Both the position numbers and the translations under genes were made by a program. Under the pieces are notes generated by a model that was not told the origin of the DNA, did not search any database, and was given only the letters and a program-made list of their open reading frames with translations. A DNA stretch of 60,000 bases from Diphasiastrum complanatum (Eukaryota > Streptophyta > Lycopodiopsida > Lycopodiales > Lycopodiaceae), in assembly GCA_029204225.1 (NCBI GenBank), contig CM055102.1, forward strand, positions 3,592,827 to 3,652,826, in the 5' to 3' direction. How positions within the stretch are numbered: position 1 is the stretch's first letter; every line of letters begins with the position of its first letter. Shown piece after piece: positions 11,701 to 24,822 of this stretch.

Positions 11701-14700
11701 CACATGAGTATATCGCTCAAGTCCTCAAGGCTACCCTTGGGAGCCTATTGGATGTGGAACTTCAGCGACTTGGCCAATTGAAGACCAAAGCTTGTCCTAT
11801 GCACGACTTTTGTTACTTCGAAGTAAATATTTTACATTAAAAGAGAGTATTGTGTCTCATTGACTTGTAGAAGCCAATCATGTCCAATGAGAAGGGCTAG
11901 AATGTGGTGGACATATATCCTAAGTGACTACTGCAAAGAAAGCTAAAGGTTGATCAATCATGACATTAATATCTATCAATCTAGGAAGTCTTAGAAAACG
12001 TCCTTGGAGTTTCTCTCCAATATCCTATATTTTTGGAGGAACATGTGTCGATTTCTAACTCTTTACATGTGTCCTCGTCATATTTGAAAATTTTACAAAG
12101 ACTCTTAGTATATTGACTATTTCCACCTACCCTTCCCATTAGGAATTCTTTTTTGTTTTATTCTTGAACTATTGAGAATAAGAACGATGCGGAATTGTAT
12201 CACAAAGGCCTTGCCATGTCATATTATCGTATTGTAACTTTTGTGAAGATTAAAGGAATGTAGAAGAATAGCTTAGCAAAATTCATTAAGAGAGAAGCAC
12301 ATTTTGTAGTTGTTTTTTTAAATTTTGACGGTTCTTCTTAATGATGATGATTTTCTTTTTTTAAATCCAACAATTTCAACATTATGAGAAAGGCTTTGAA
12401 ACATAATACCAATAATAATTCGAATACAAGCATTTGAAACAGATAAGAATAAAGTTTGGTATAAGCACCAAAAACTTCAATTTCTTATGATATAACTTTC
12501 GTCTTTTTGAATTTCAGAAGATGAGTTTGGACTTGTAAATCTCAAATTCCTAAATACCAACTTGATAGTGAGTTCACATGAAGAGATCTAACATGATGAG
12601 ATCTTTTAATGATTATTATTCCCTTCAAACTAAATGTGAGCTATAATCAGTAATGTTAAGAATTCTTTCAAGTGATTGACAACTAATTTGCATACCATAT
12701 TCATATTGTTGTATATTTTAAATCTGAAATAAATCTATGATCTTGGTAAGTTTGTATTTATAATAACAAATTGGATATTAGTTAGTTTTAAACAGGAAAT
12801 TTTTTGAAATGAGTCAGAATCCTAAAAGAGAGTAACCAATTTTCAATTTTTTAAAAGTTTGTCCAAAAACATACTTTTTCACGACATTTCTAGAAAATCA
12901 CAAAAAAAAAATGCATTTTGGCCAAAAGAATCAATACACCATGTCCAAAAAAATTAATTTTCCCAACAAAAAATGTTCAATGTGAACAAAATATAAAAAC
13001 ATTTATGGTGTTTTAATAGTCTAAATTGACTTTCATGGAAATAACTCGCAAAATACATTTGAAGCCAACTACGCTAAATCCACAAATGTTGAAACACTAA
13101 AAATAATTTTTATATTATTCTTTTTACGATTCAAATTCCAAGGAATTCTCACTAACTCCTTCCAACTCAGTGCTCAAAATATTATCAAGACTCCTTGAAT
13201 TCTCTTTTGAAAGACAAAATTACTTACAAAAAAGGCTTTAATCTTTGGGAAGAAAGACTTACCATGAAATCGTTATGTGCATATATGAAAGCTTCCATCC
13301 ACAAATTGGAGCTTTGAAACTTGGAGAGGAAGGCGATAATCTTGCCCTCATGCCTACATTTTGACTATCTTAAAAAATCTCAAAACAACCAACATCAACA
13401 AATATGCCAACACTTTTTTATTTTTAATTTCTCTGGCAGTAATACCAAGTTGCAAGTAGAGAATGGGAAGGCTATTACCAAATTCAACTATTTTTTATGG
13501 ATTATGGTAATGGTCAAGTTTGGATCATTTCAAACGATGGGATACACCTTTAGACTGCAAGGTGACATTGAATACAAGAGCTCCAAACAAATGAACTTGA
13601 ACAAAGTTGGCTTCATTTAATTTTTTTGGCATCCTGACAAAATGCAACAACAATAGTTTTTTCTTTATCCATTCTATCAATGACGAGACCCAAGTACTTA
13701 TGAGGAGACTCCAGACACTTTTTTCTATGTTTTGCAAGCTTTTATCTATTCATTGTTTGCTATTCTCTGTGGACTTGGAACAACTTTGTAATTTCCACCA
13801 AAAAGTATCGACTGAATTGATTTATGAAGTTAAAAACATAGATGAAATTCAAAATACCATTGTGAAATAATTTTTATGAACAATGAAATTTAAAACATGT
13901 CAAATGCTCTTTTTTGTGTGCAGTTATAGCTTGTTCTCTGATACTACACTTTGGCAAAGGGCCTCATATTTTTCTTGCATGTGGTTTTCTATGGACAATG
14001 AATGCTTGTTTTGTTATTGTTTAATCATGCTATCACATTCAAGTTATTTAGCACAAGCATTCACCTCATTTAGTTTATAAAACTAAAATCCATACGATCC
14101 ACGTTTAACTAAAAATAGGTATTAGATTCTCATTTTCCAAGAAGAGATCACTAAGATCCGTTGGTAGGACTCTCAATACATTGTTCACCTCCCTTGAGAA
14201 GATCAGCCTCTTGAGCAATATATCTAGAGCCAAGGATGCCTAGATAAACCAAAAAAGAAGAAGAGAAAAAGAAGAAACCAAACAACCAAAAAGACAAAAA
14301 GAGAAACAAGAAGGATGAATCACACCCCCATCTAGGCTTTATTCCACATTTAGATTCGTACATAAGCTTAACAACCTTAGTGAGCCTAGATCTACACTCT
14401 CACTCTGGAGTTTACCCTCTCCTCCTTGGATTGAAACCTTTAGTACAATCGATATTCACCTGGTAGTAGATCCATCGTAAGTCCAAACCATTGGTAATAA
14501 TCAATTGCTTACGAGACTTGAGATTTGAAAGGCTATCCAAACTTTTTCCTACAAAGTAAGAATAAGAAAAAGTTACTATTTATGTACTTATCAATTTTTT
14601 GATGAATTTTATACACGACAAACTTCTTTTAAAACAAAAAATAAGTTTGCTCAAGTATGGGCTAAGTTTGGGTCAAGCAACCTTTGGCACGTGTGAAACA

Positions 14701-15280
14701 CTCCAAGAAACCACAAATCACCCAAATGCAAGTCAATTGTATGAAAGAATGTGGCTACGACCTCAAATTGATAACTAGATCTCAAGAAAATGTGATTGGC
14801 GCTCCTAAAATTGAGATTTTTGATCAAACAAGCTTGGAGTCAAAAGTAAAAGTGTCTAACCAAGTTGGGTGCCCTACCCACCTTGATTCAATTGACTATA
14901 ACTTTTGATTGGGATATCCAATTATTATGAAGTCAATTGCTACACAAACTAGACTCAAATAGCTTTGAAACTAGCTATCAAGCACTAATCTTGGATCACA
15001 CATGGAAGAGAATCACCAAATTGAATTGGGCTGTCCTTCACATGTGTCTGAGCAGGAAAATCTGTACACTATCATAAATGACTCAATTCTTATGATTATG
15101 AACCCTTTTGATCCAATTTTGCTTGAGATGGCATGGGAGATGCAAACTAGTCTCTCTAGATCTAGATTTCCAAGAACTTTGGATGAAACACTTAGGTAGG
15201 CTATGATAACATGTAAATTTCGCATGTGTGGGAATGCCCTAATGTGTGTGAATGATCTCCAAAGCAAGCTTATGCACTTG
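11701..15280. other. Gene-poor stretch, no recognised coding sequence
   Basis: This is AT-rich sequence with poly-A runs (12901-12910). Several ORFs of 60-99 codons lie at 13321-14080 on both strands. None shows a domain I recognise, and they overlap each other in conflicting frames. Sequence from 14600 to 15280 is also unassigned; its right end may be leader sequence of the LTR that follows. Confidence 0.5.
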
Positions 15281-15945
15281 TTGATCAATACTAGATTGAA
15301 TTCCAAGATCTAGATAAAAAAACTAAGGCAAAGATAGATGCATGTGTTGATAACCAAAGTACTCTCACATGTAAGAAAGTGATCCTTGAAAAAACTAAGT
15401 AAAATTAAGCTTCTCTCCTCGAGTAGAGAGAGAATAGAGCAAATCTGGCCTCGGGTAGAGAGAGAGTGTGTAATACAAGCAAAATCCACAAAACTCAAGT
15501 TTGACTCAAAAACTCAACATACATTATGATTGGAAAGAGGAGTACATATGAAACTCATGGAGATCCTTTCTTGCATGCTATTGGACCCCTAATCCTAACC
15601 TCTCTAATGTTATTGGATGAGTGATGCATCCATCTTGCAATTCTATTGGACCATTCATGAAGATTTCTCAATTTCTATTGGACCCCTTGACCAAAGCCAA
15701 CACTTTGACTTGATAACTCATCAAATTACATTAACACAAGTGTCACAATTCTATTTACAAGCCTACCTAGCTCGAGATTGTATCACAAATTACTTTGGGC
15801 TCAATAGTGGCATTACATGTGGATTTGACCAATTTGCCATCTATGCCAATTTTTGGCCCTATCACAATTCTATACAAAGATGCTTTGACATAAACACTTA
15901 GGAAACCCCTAAAGTTATGATAGATAACTTTTTATGATTTTCACA
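15281..15945 (-). repeat. Inverted copy of the relic A LTR
   Basis: The reverse complement matches 648-1305 nearly end to end, including the GATAGGGCC block, the repeated CTACCCGAG motif and the segment around GATCTAGATCTTGGA. No copia coding sequence lies on either side, so it is a solo LTR or a truncated element. Confidence 0.8.
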
Positions 15946-16619
15946 AAACATCCATGGTTAATTCAACTTTTACGTAAACTGGGATTTTCAAATTCCATTC
16001 GATATGGTCCTAAACTATGAAAATTGATCTAAACATCAACTTTGTTGTTTCACAGTTACCATCACATATCGTAAGGATTTCAAAACATCCAGCATGCATC
16101 AGACATGACATGCAGTGATTTTTAAAGAAATAATCAATTTTTACGTAAATTGCCAAGAAACTAGAAAATCAGCAATGAGATTTTTGAAATCCGTTTGAAA
16201 TGGACCAATTGCGAAAATCGATTAAGAAGATTGATCTATCAAATTCACAATCACTGTCACATATTGAGATCATTTCGAAACATCTTGCATGCAACAAGAT
16301 TGACATGCACTGAGTTTTTTGAAAAAACAAATTTTTTTTTCGTAAATAGCCTAGCCACTAGAAAAACTGCTTTTTGATCTAGCAAAGATAGCTTCATGCA
16401 AGAAATCTTCTAATCGATTTATTAATTACGCATGCAACATGCATCCGAGCATGCCTACAGGTCTATCCATACATTTTCATCAATAGACAAGCACCCACCC
16501 CACTGAATTGTGAACAATTGTAAAAAATCTATCTTGGTTATTTTATGATTTTATGTTTGTGAGTAAATTTACATGTGTGAAGCATGTTTCCACATGTGTA
16601 AACTATTTAGAAATAGTTT

Positions 16620-17065
16620 ATAATGCTGACTTTAGGGGTATCATAAAGATTGCTAGTCAAGCATCTTGGTGTCACTAGGTGATAGGGCCAATTTTGGCTT
16701 TAGAGGTCAAATGGTCAAGTACACATGTTTTGTCATGATTAGGCCAAAATTCAATTGTGATGTAACTCAAGCTAGTTAGGTTGCTTACACATGTCAAGTT
16801 TAGGTTTGATGAGTGATGCACCCTATGTGGTGGCAAAAGTCAAAGGGTCCAATCATAAGAGAGAGATGTGTTGGAAGGGGATGTTGCATCACACATCCAA
16901 TAGGAATAGAGAGGCTATGTTTAACGGTTCCAATAGGAATTAAGCTTGGGTCTCCATGAGTTATATTGCCTTATCTCTCTGGATGAGCCCAAAGTTGGTA
17001 TTTTCTCTCTCTACCCAAGGAGAGGAGCTTGTTGGGACTTAGTTCATTTCATGAAGTCTTCCACA
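16620..17065 (+). repeat. Diverged LTR-like copy of the same family
   Basis: It shares with 680-1190 the words GTCAAGCATCTT, GATAGGGCCAA, CAAAGGGTCCAATCA, CATCCAATAG, GGGTCTCCATGAGTT and TCTCTCTCTACCCAAGGAGAGGAGCTT, in the same order. It lies head-to-head with the inverted copy at 15281-15945, about 0.7 kb away. Confidence 0.7.
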
Positions 17066-18540
17066 CAGATCCACAAATAAGTGCAATCTGATCCAAATCC
17101 TTGTATTTCCATTACATGCAAGGACTAAAACTTCTGATTTCAGTCATATAGAGATTCTATAGCCCATTTCAAGTCCAAAAATCCCCAATTTTTGGTCCAA
17201 AATCACTATCTAGTCATTCTTTTGACTATTCAAACATCATGCAATCATTAGATCCAATCATTAATGACTGTAAAATAGCAAGTAAAATCTGAAAAATGTA
17301 CTACATCAGTACTTATGATCAATTCCAAGCAAAAAACATGAATTTTAGGTGAAAATTTCACTAAAACCAAAATATGTACTTATGATCAATTCCAAGCAAA
17401 AAAAATCCTTTGATTTCCATCAAAACATATGGAAAAAATCCATAATTATGATCTTTAGGCTGAAAGTACACCAAATTCATAGCAGCCACCTACTTGGAGA
17501 TCAATTCCATTACCTGAAAGTAACATGCAAGGAGAAACCTCCAAAAACTGACAAAAACAAAAAGCATCTTCGCCCTCCAATTGATGCAAATCCTTGTTCT
17601 GATGTAAGAATCGCCTTATGAAGATTGGACTAGATTATGTTGCAAAACAACCAAAAGGACACCTGTGGAGCAAAACCACCCAACCAACAAGAAATGGCTA
17701 GTCAATACCCTAACCACTTCACCCCCATGCCGTGGTGAATGAATGCAAGAGAGGAGAGGAAACCTGGCTCAAGAATCTGAAATTCCAATAGGGAGATGGG
17801 CGAGTTTCCATGGTAAATATTCTCGCTCCAAACAGAGAATATTTTTCTTAGGATCTCCATGCAACCTATAATAAGCTATTGACCTCCTATTCTTGCATTA
17901 TGGCAGTCATACACCATGCAAGTGCTCCTATGTCCAATTATAGGTCTTAATTATCTATACAGGCCAAGTCCGAAATGACAAGGCATAACCAATAACCATA
18001 TACACTAGAGTGACCGGCTATCCACGTCAGGAATTACTCCAAATTTCACATACTGGACATGGACGTAATAGGTACGCCCTTCAATGACGGCCTTGCAAGG
18101 GCTAGGACGCTAGTTTGTGGCGTTATCGACATGTTTTGGTGTCATGCATCACCATCCTAGGTGGTCACGTGTCGTTGGCGGTACCGTGCTTGATGAGACT
18201 CACTATGCTATGTCTATATAGTGGTGGTGCTACCCACCCTTTTGCCATTCACTCAGTCTACCCAGGAGTTGGGGGATGGAGAGCACGTGCAATAGCTAGG
18301 ATATATCTCCAGGCCAGGAGATGTGTGCTAGGGAGAGCCAAGGGCGATGGTTGGTGATATGGGATGTCGGTTATCAACGGATGCTTGACTAGGCATGTGG
18401 ATGTTGATAGCTCCAATGCATGGGGATAAGATGTGGTAATGCCAACAATAGGAAATCCATTCTCCAATACTGAAAGGTTGAAAAGAACTGAAGAGTATGA
18501 TATCAATTTGATATCACGAAAGATATCAAGTATTAGAGCT
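17066..18540. other. Intergenic stretch, no gene recognised
   Basis: I see no coding similarity. A 25-nt segment beginning GTACTTATGATCAATTCC is repeated at about 17310 and 17374 (AAACCAAAATAT between copies), a short direct repeat of period about 64 bp. Confidence 0.45.
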
Positions 18541-18584
18541 TTCACTCTGATATCATGTTGGAATCAGATATAGTAGTGAAATTT

Positions 18585-18596
18585 GCTTTGATACCA
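18585..18596 (-). other. Minus-strand copia primer-binding site
   Basis: GCTTTGATACCA is the reverse complement of TGGTATCAAAGC, matching the initiator tRNA-Met 3' end used by copia elements with one change. On the minus strand it directly follows ...TTTTCGACA, a plausible LTR end, so LTR sequence would run rightward from 18597. A second, weaker copy (CTCTGATATCA) lies at about 18545. Confidence 0.55.
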
Positions 18597-18809
18597 TGTC
18601 GAAAAGTGGTGTGTAGAAGATAGGTCTAGCATGAAAAGAAAACGAATGAAAATAATTTGTGTGTCTAGAAAGAAAACTTTTCATGCATGGCGGAATAAAC
18701 AATCTTCATCTTTCCAGTGCATGACTACGTCTATTAATTTGAAAAAAAAACAATAGTGATAGAAATCACGTTTGAACTTATAGTAACTAACTTCATAAAG
18801 GATCAACAA

Positions 18810-18853
<44 letters not shown>

Positions 18854-19804
18854 AAATAGATTGATACAGTCATGGATACAGAACAGACAAAACTGTAAAA
18901 GCCTAAGATAGTTCTAGAGTGAGTTTACAGATTAGCAGTAGCTAGTCATATTCCTCGTGACAAAGAATATCTCTGTTACGGCCATATTCAGCTAAGGACA
19001 TGGAATAGTCCTGATATGGTAGACTGGCCCTCCAGTGTTCGAGTTTATTGGTCACGCCTAGATTTTATTCCACGTCGAGGCCTATTGGTGACTAATGGCC
19101 TTGAGAGGACCCAGACACTCTAATTGAGACATATGGAGTAGTGCTGCATGTACATGTGACTGATATAGGCAGGAGGTATGCATGTAGAGCTGTAACCTAT
19201 TTATAGTTGACTTGCATGGGAATTGCATGTGCTCATGCATAGGATCCTACTCTCTATATATTGAGGTAGTGATTATTCCGTCGACAACTTGGTCTAGGTT
19301 ACCTGATGAGCTCTTCTCCTCTTGCTGTCACATTGGCATGGCTTGGGGGCTAGATCCAGGAGGATTCTCCAGGAGGGATCTAGGTTTGGTTGGGTGGTTT
19401 TGCTCCATAGTCTCTCTTGTGTTTTCCTATCCTCATCTTAGGGGATTGTCCCTAGTGGTCTTTACAATCTCTCTTGCGCCAACATGCTGATTTGGAAAAC
19501 AGACAATGCTCAAGAAATATATTGTAAATTCAGTTCTGATAATAGAAGCGATTTTCTCAATGCCTTGTTCTATAATGTGTGTGGTCTACAATATTGGAAT
19601 GTATGCTAGCAGTAGATAAATTTTTGCTGTTGTTTTACTCAACATTATCTGTTGTTTACGAGTTTGATTCTACAACAGATCGTCAGAAGCGATCCGGGAC
19701 TTGGAAGAGAATTAGACCGTAGTCAGTAGCAGTAGCTACGGCTGCCAAGTTGGCTCTATCCGGCCTTCATCTCCAGTTCAACCCGAGATCCCAAATCTCC
19801 ATCA
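18597..19804. repeat. LTR-like sequence bounded by outward-facing primer-binding sites
   Basis: Its left edge abuts a minus-strand primer-binding site and its right edge a plus-strand one. One LTR cannot have both, so at least two oppositely oriented LTR ends must meet here. It contains an (AT)n tract (18813-18830) running into (AG)n (18831-18853). No coding sequence was recognised. Confidence 0.4.
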
Positions 19805-19816
19805 GTGGTATCAGAG
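19805..19816 (+). other. Plus-strand copia primer-binding site
   Basis: TGGTATCAGAGC is the standard primer-binding site for initiator tRNA-Met in plant copia elements. It should mark the first bases after a 5' LTR that ends near 19800. No gag ORF follows within 1.5 kb, so the internal region is lost. Confidence 0.65.
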
Positions 19817-21239
19817 CAGTTCATTTCACTCAGAGCCATGTTTGACTTCTCATCATTTTTGGCGTTGTTGCTGAGGAGAAGGTGCTGGAAAGGATTAAAA
19901 GTAGTTTTGTTTATTTATTTTTTTGCTTTTTAATCATTTGTTGCAAAACAAATTTTTTACACGACCTACCTATTTTTATTTTTATTTTCTATTTTTGTCA
20001 AAAAAAATTAATTTTATTACTCACCAGTTCAAATTTTTTATTTTTCCACCATTTTTCATTTACTCACCAATTTGAATAAATTCTTTTTCGCCTTTTCTTA
20101 TTACTCGTCGCTTCCATAGTACATAGTGCATAGTGCATAGTTTGATCTACTCGTCGCTTCCACAATACATAGTGCATATGATCTACCATCCGACAACTCA
20201 ACGATTTAAATTTTTTACTTGCTGATTGAATAACTTTTTTCTCTCGTTGTTTTTACTCGCCACTTTCAGAATACAAAGTATATGGTGAGATCTATTAGAT
20301 GTAGAATTAGTCCAACTTCGTAGACTAGAGTCTTTTTATTTAAAGTTAGCTAGGTTAATCTGTTTAATAACCTTAGGATTGTTCAAACTTAATTGGATAG
20401 AAATTAATAATATAAGATGATGAGTTTACAGCGCTCCCAACCAACTGATTAGGATTAGGCAGCTATTTAAATTAGTTAATCAATTAGAATTGCTTATTAG
20501 CATGCGCTAGATACCATATGCCATTAGGTTGGTAGAACGTAGGTAAATATTAGAATAATTAGATAAAGTAAGGTAGGTTAGTCGACTCTTAAAACTGCTA
20601 GGTTTAGAAAGTCACATCTATGTAGGTTGTTAATTAATTTCTTAGAGTTTTTTGGTAGAGTGATCTATGTCTTAGAAATAATCGTTAGGATAAATACCCC
20701 ATACAGACCCTATACATACTCTTGTATATATTTCTATCTTATGATTGATCCCTTATAGATTTTTACCTATACTATGAGACGAAACTAAACAAAGACAAAA
20801 AAAACCAATTATTGTTATCTATAGACATCACTGTGTGACAATAATGATCATCAAAGGTAAATGCATTTATGATTTCTTATGTCCACAAAAGTCTCAAATT
20901 AAATCAAAGAGAGACTTGATTTTTGTAAAAACTATCATTTTTAGCAAACAATGAGAGTTTGATCAACCAATTGATCTGGCAGTTATTCAAAAAATGAGCA
21001 ATGCACACAATGATGACCAGCCATGGGCCACTTATGAGATCAATTTTAAAAAATAATAGTAGGTGAAAAAAATAATTAGATTAACATTTCTTGATATCAA
21101 GGCGGCTAATTGTGAAGAATAGGCAAAATCTAACTTGATCATTTTGCAATTTCATATACATATTGATGTTCCCACATGTGGAGGGTAGGCATAATCACTT
21201 TATTTATTTATGATGAGTTTGAATAGCCAATAGACCTTA
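19817..21239. other. AT-rich leader-like stretch with short repeats, no gene
   Basis: The motif ACTCGTCGCTTCCA(T/C)A(G/A)TACATAGTGCATA occurs at about 20103 and 20148, with a weaker copy at about 20265. Elsewhere it is AT-rich without coding similarity. Confidence 0.45.
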
Positions 21240-21660
21240 ATCTTGAGTTTAGGGGGTCCTATGCCAAATCTATCTCTTGTACGTGTGTAAGTAGATGATC
21301 AAGCCAAATTTAGCTCTTGTCTAAGCTTGAGGTAGTGTAGGCTTTTGACACTTGGCTTGATGGTAGAGAGCTAGTGACATTTAATCATGTGTTGTAATGT
21401 TGTCATGTGACCAATCAAAAGAGAGAGATGCATAGAATTGGTCCAATCATATGTAGGAGAGGCCAAGTCACTAGACCAATGAAATTTGGAAGTGCTATGT
21501 AAGAGATCCAATCATATTGCTTGATGACTACACCTCTTGGAGCTCGGGTCACTATTAGAGAGTGTTTATGATGAGTGGTGAATGTATGATGCATGTCTCT
21601 TGCCTTAGAATTGCTACATTGATTGAATCTAGTTGGTGCTAGATCTATGTGCAATCACAC
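21240..21660 (+). repeat. Highly diverged LTR-like relic
   Basis: Words shared with the 16620-17065 copy include GATCAAGCCAAATTT, CAATCA(T)AAGAGAGAGATG and GGTCCAATCATA. The similarity is weak and its limits are uncertain. Confidence 0.35.
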
Positions 21661-22620
21661 ACACTTTAGGAGGTCATTCACATTGTTTGAGATGTCCTCA
21701 CACATGTAAAAAGTACACACTATCAACTACCAACAAAGGTCAAGGACCCCCTCAAGTTGGAACCAGCCAACCTCATCAATCTTCTACATTTCCAACTAGA
21801 ATGGTGAAAGGCGAAATTCACTAGATAGCCCAAGTTCATCAAGGAATATCTCAATGCTCTAGCTCACATACGCGCTGATCCACCACCACCACCTAACACA
21901 AAGATGAGTCTAGCAAGCCCTGACTTCTGACAGTAGCCAAGGTCAACACACATTAGGACTAAATTTAAACAAACCCTTCAACTCAACAGTGATCGAAGAT
22001 CAGATTCTATTATATTGGACCTACCATCATCTCTCAACTACTTCTTTTGTCATTGCGAGGTTGGAATGATGGTATACAATGGAGTTTCTTGGCAACATAC
22101 ATCCTGCATTTGGCCCAATCAGCTCGCAATCACTCACACGCAGCTCTTTGTAGTCCAGATTTGTGACTGTCACTGCTTGCCACAAGCAAAACCAAGATGC
22201 TAAAAGATTAGAAAGGAAAGCAGATCAAGCAAAATCAATGAAGTAGCATTCCAGCATCTCCATAAAAAAAAAACAACCAAAAAATAAATAGAAAAAAAGT
22301 GCTAGAAAAAACATCCATGGACTTACTTTTACTTTCATTGTTTTTCAATGTTTTTTTTCACTTTCTCTCTTATTTATTTTCCATTTATTGTTAAGTAGCC
22401 ATTGTCTATATATTCCCTTTGCTTCTCCTCTCCCCTCTAAGTAAATTGTCACCACAATTTTTTTCTCTCGTTTTTATCGCCATTCTCAAATTCTCTATCA
22501 TTTTTCCACCCCCTTCACCTTCCCTCATTTCGGTCTTTTTGGTTTACCTTGCCATGACCCACGACGTTCAACAACAAGCACATGTGCCAAGAGACTGTCA
22601 CCAAATTCGTATTGGAGGCA

Positions 22621-22663
22621 TGTTAGAAGATTCTTATAAGATTCTTACAAGAATCTTCTAACA
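22621..22663. repeat. 43-nt near-perfect palindrome
   Basis: Arms TGTTAGAAGATTCTT (22621-22635) and AAGAATCTTCTAACA (22649-22663) are perfectly complementary around a 13-nt centre that is itself partly self-complementary. It could form a hairpin or mark a small inverted-repeat transposon end. Confidence 0.85.
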
Positions 22664-22849
22664 AATTTCAGCTTTCATAAATCATACAAGAAATATCAAA
22701 ATGTGGAATCCCCGCAAGTAGCGAACCAGCCAACAAGCAAATACAAAGTCCAACGCCACACGACTACATTTTACGGTAACTAGAAAATGTATGGCCAAGT
22801 CAGAAGAAGTAATTAAAGCTACCAAGAAAGGGGACAACATGCTATTGTT

Positions 22850-23165
22850 AGTTTTTGCGACATAGCAAAAGAAAACTCTACTATGCTAAGCATAGCAAAT
22901 GAGACACGCTAATTCACTTTTGTTATACTCAACATAGCAAAAGAAAAGTTTGCTATGTTGAGCATAGCAAGTTATGCTCACTCATTCAGTTTTACTATGC
23001 TCAATATAGCAAAAGAAAAGTTTGCTATGTTGAGCATAGCAAGTTATGCTCACTCATTCAGTTTTACTATGCTCAATATAGCAAAAGAAAAATTTACTAT
23101 GCATAGCAAAAGTTTTCATTCAGAGCTATGCTTAGCATAGCAAAAAATAATGTATGCTAAGCATA
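22850..23165. repeat. Array of GCTATG...CATAGC palindromic units with a 72-bp tandem repeat
   Basis: The hexamers CTATGC/GCATAG and CATAGC/GCTATG recur about every 15-35 nt. A 72-bp unit starting TTTGCTATGTTGAGCATAGC occurs at 22949 and 23021 almost identically. Partial copies lie on both sides. Many pairs form short stems such as CTATGCTTAGCATAG. No coding function is seen. Confidence 0.85.
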
Positions 23166-24607
23166 AAAAATGAACCTATGAATGTAAAAGACAAACTTCA
23201 AAATAACAAAAAGCACAATATTTTACCTTCTTGGAAAGAAGGCTAGAACGTTATGCATGATCCAAAGAAATTTTGAATTGGTCGCTATGGTAGTAGAATA
23301 TCTTACGTTAATGTGAATGAGGTGGGTTATGCTTTGTTGTTCGTCATCTTGAAATATATTTCTAAGTCATGCTTGTCTAGACCTTTCCCACATCTATCAC
23401 ATGTCTAAGGCCATGACTGCTATGACCTCTAAGGCCTTGACAGCCACCACTTCATCTACACCTCCACTACAATTAGCTTGACCACGTGATGAATTCAACA
23501 TGAGGATTACCATGACAAATGGGATCGGTACAGCCCTAACTCTAACTCTAATATATGTAGTATTTAAGAAACTACCTTTATTCCATCACTCACATAGCCA
23601 TTATTCTCAACTTCATGTACATTTTATTTTCAAGATTCGTTATCATCAAGTCTATTGGATCTTGCATAGGTTTTCATTTTTTATATTGTGTAGAGAATAG
23701 TTGCAAAAGTGAATATACTTGAATATATGTGGTGTCTTGCTTTTGTTGTTAAGTTTGTTTCTATGCTCTACATAGATAACAAACTCATTATTTTGAAATA
23801 TTGCTATTGTGGGTATTTCTGTGTAAATAAATAAAATACTAGCCGGAAGTAGTAGAAATAAGTTGCGAGGGTCGTGGCTTCCTACGTGTATAAGCCCATA
23901 GCCCAATGAGATTTTGCATAATGCGAGTGAAGTTGTATGAGTTTTGCAAGTTTTTTATAATGAATATTGGAGATTGTCAATTTAGTCCATTTTGAAATGA
24001 AACAATAGAACATTCAAGGAATATTCTAACAAAAAATGAATATACTTGCAATAAAAAAATCCTAAACACATGAAGATGAGAAATAAGTTAAATTGATGAT
24101 GAATGGCCAACACATTACTTTGCATATACTTGCAATTACAATTCTTGTACTCCTGAAGATGAGTAATAACATAAACTGAAAAAGAAAAGCAAACAACACA
24201 TTACTTTGCATAACAACTGTAAACTTAAGATGTCAAGACCTTGAAAGCACATGGACCAATCAAGATGTCAAGAACTTGATAACTAGTGTGATCTGTTGTT
24301 TCCCACATAGTCAAATAGCAAGTTTCTTGAGAGAAGTTTCTTTCACAAACATTACTTTGCACACAAGATTGGATAAGAAGCTTGAAACTTCTTAATAGAT
24401 TTTTTATATGTCTGCTGCCACCATGGGCTTTCTTATGCATCCAAGACTGATGCTTTGTTCCCCACTGAAGATTTATATGCATCAACATCTGCAAAATAGC
24501 GAAAGCAATTTTTGCCTCTCCTAGCTTTCACCTACTATGAAGAACTTTCTCACTTGATTGCAACGCCTATGATAGGTTGGATCTTGCAAGTAGGGACACA
24601 AGATTAT
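23166..24607. other. Intergenic stretch, no gene recognised
   Basis: The ORFs here are short and have no recognisable domains. From 24211 to 24275 the phrase AAGATGTCAAGA(C/A)CTTGA is repeated. Confidence 0.45.
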
Positions 24608-24619
24608 GTTTTAATACCA

Positions 24620-24822
24620 TGTAAACAATGCACATCATTGAACACAAGCAAAAGTATATGCCTTTGAAGCCACCATTGAAGGAGATAACCACAATACATT
24701 GAAAAAGAGAGAAAGTACAATAAAAATCCCTAAATCCTAATGAGCTCAATAATGGCCTAGTTCACATCTAGTCAAAGTCAATATTGCCTAGACAATGTAT
24801 AGTGAACATTGTAGTTCTAACA
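24620..24822 (-). repeat. Candidate short copia LTR (about 203 bp)
   Basis: It is bounded on the plus strand by TGTAAACA at 24620 and TTCTAACA at 24822. On the minus strand it therefore starts TGTTAGAA and ends TTTACA, as plant copia LTRs often do. Immediately beyond the minus-strand end, 24609-24619 reads TTTTAATACCA, a decayed primer-binding site. No coding remnant was recognised next to it. Confidence 0.45.

Noticed and set aside
13321-14080. Run of ORFs of 65-99 codons on both strands
   Set aside because: They overlap in conflicting frames, show no motif I recognise, and the base composition is that of the surrounding intergenic DNA.
22850-23165. CRISPR array
   Set aside because: Repeats are palindromic, irregularly spaced and in both orientations without unique spacers, and the genome is a plant's.
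24225-24494. 89-codon minus-strand ORF next to the candidate short LTR
   Set aside because: It lacks copia gag motifs and matches nothing I recognise; probably chance.
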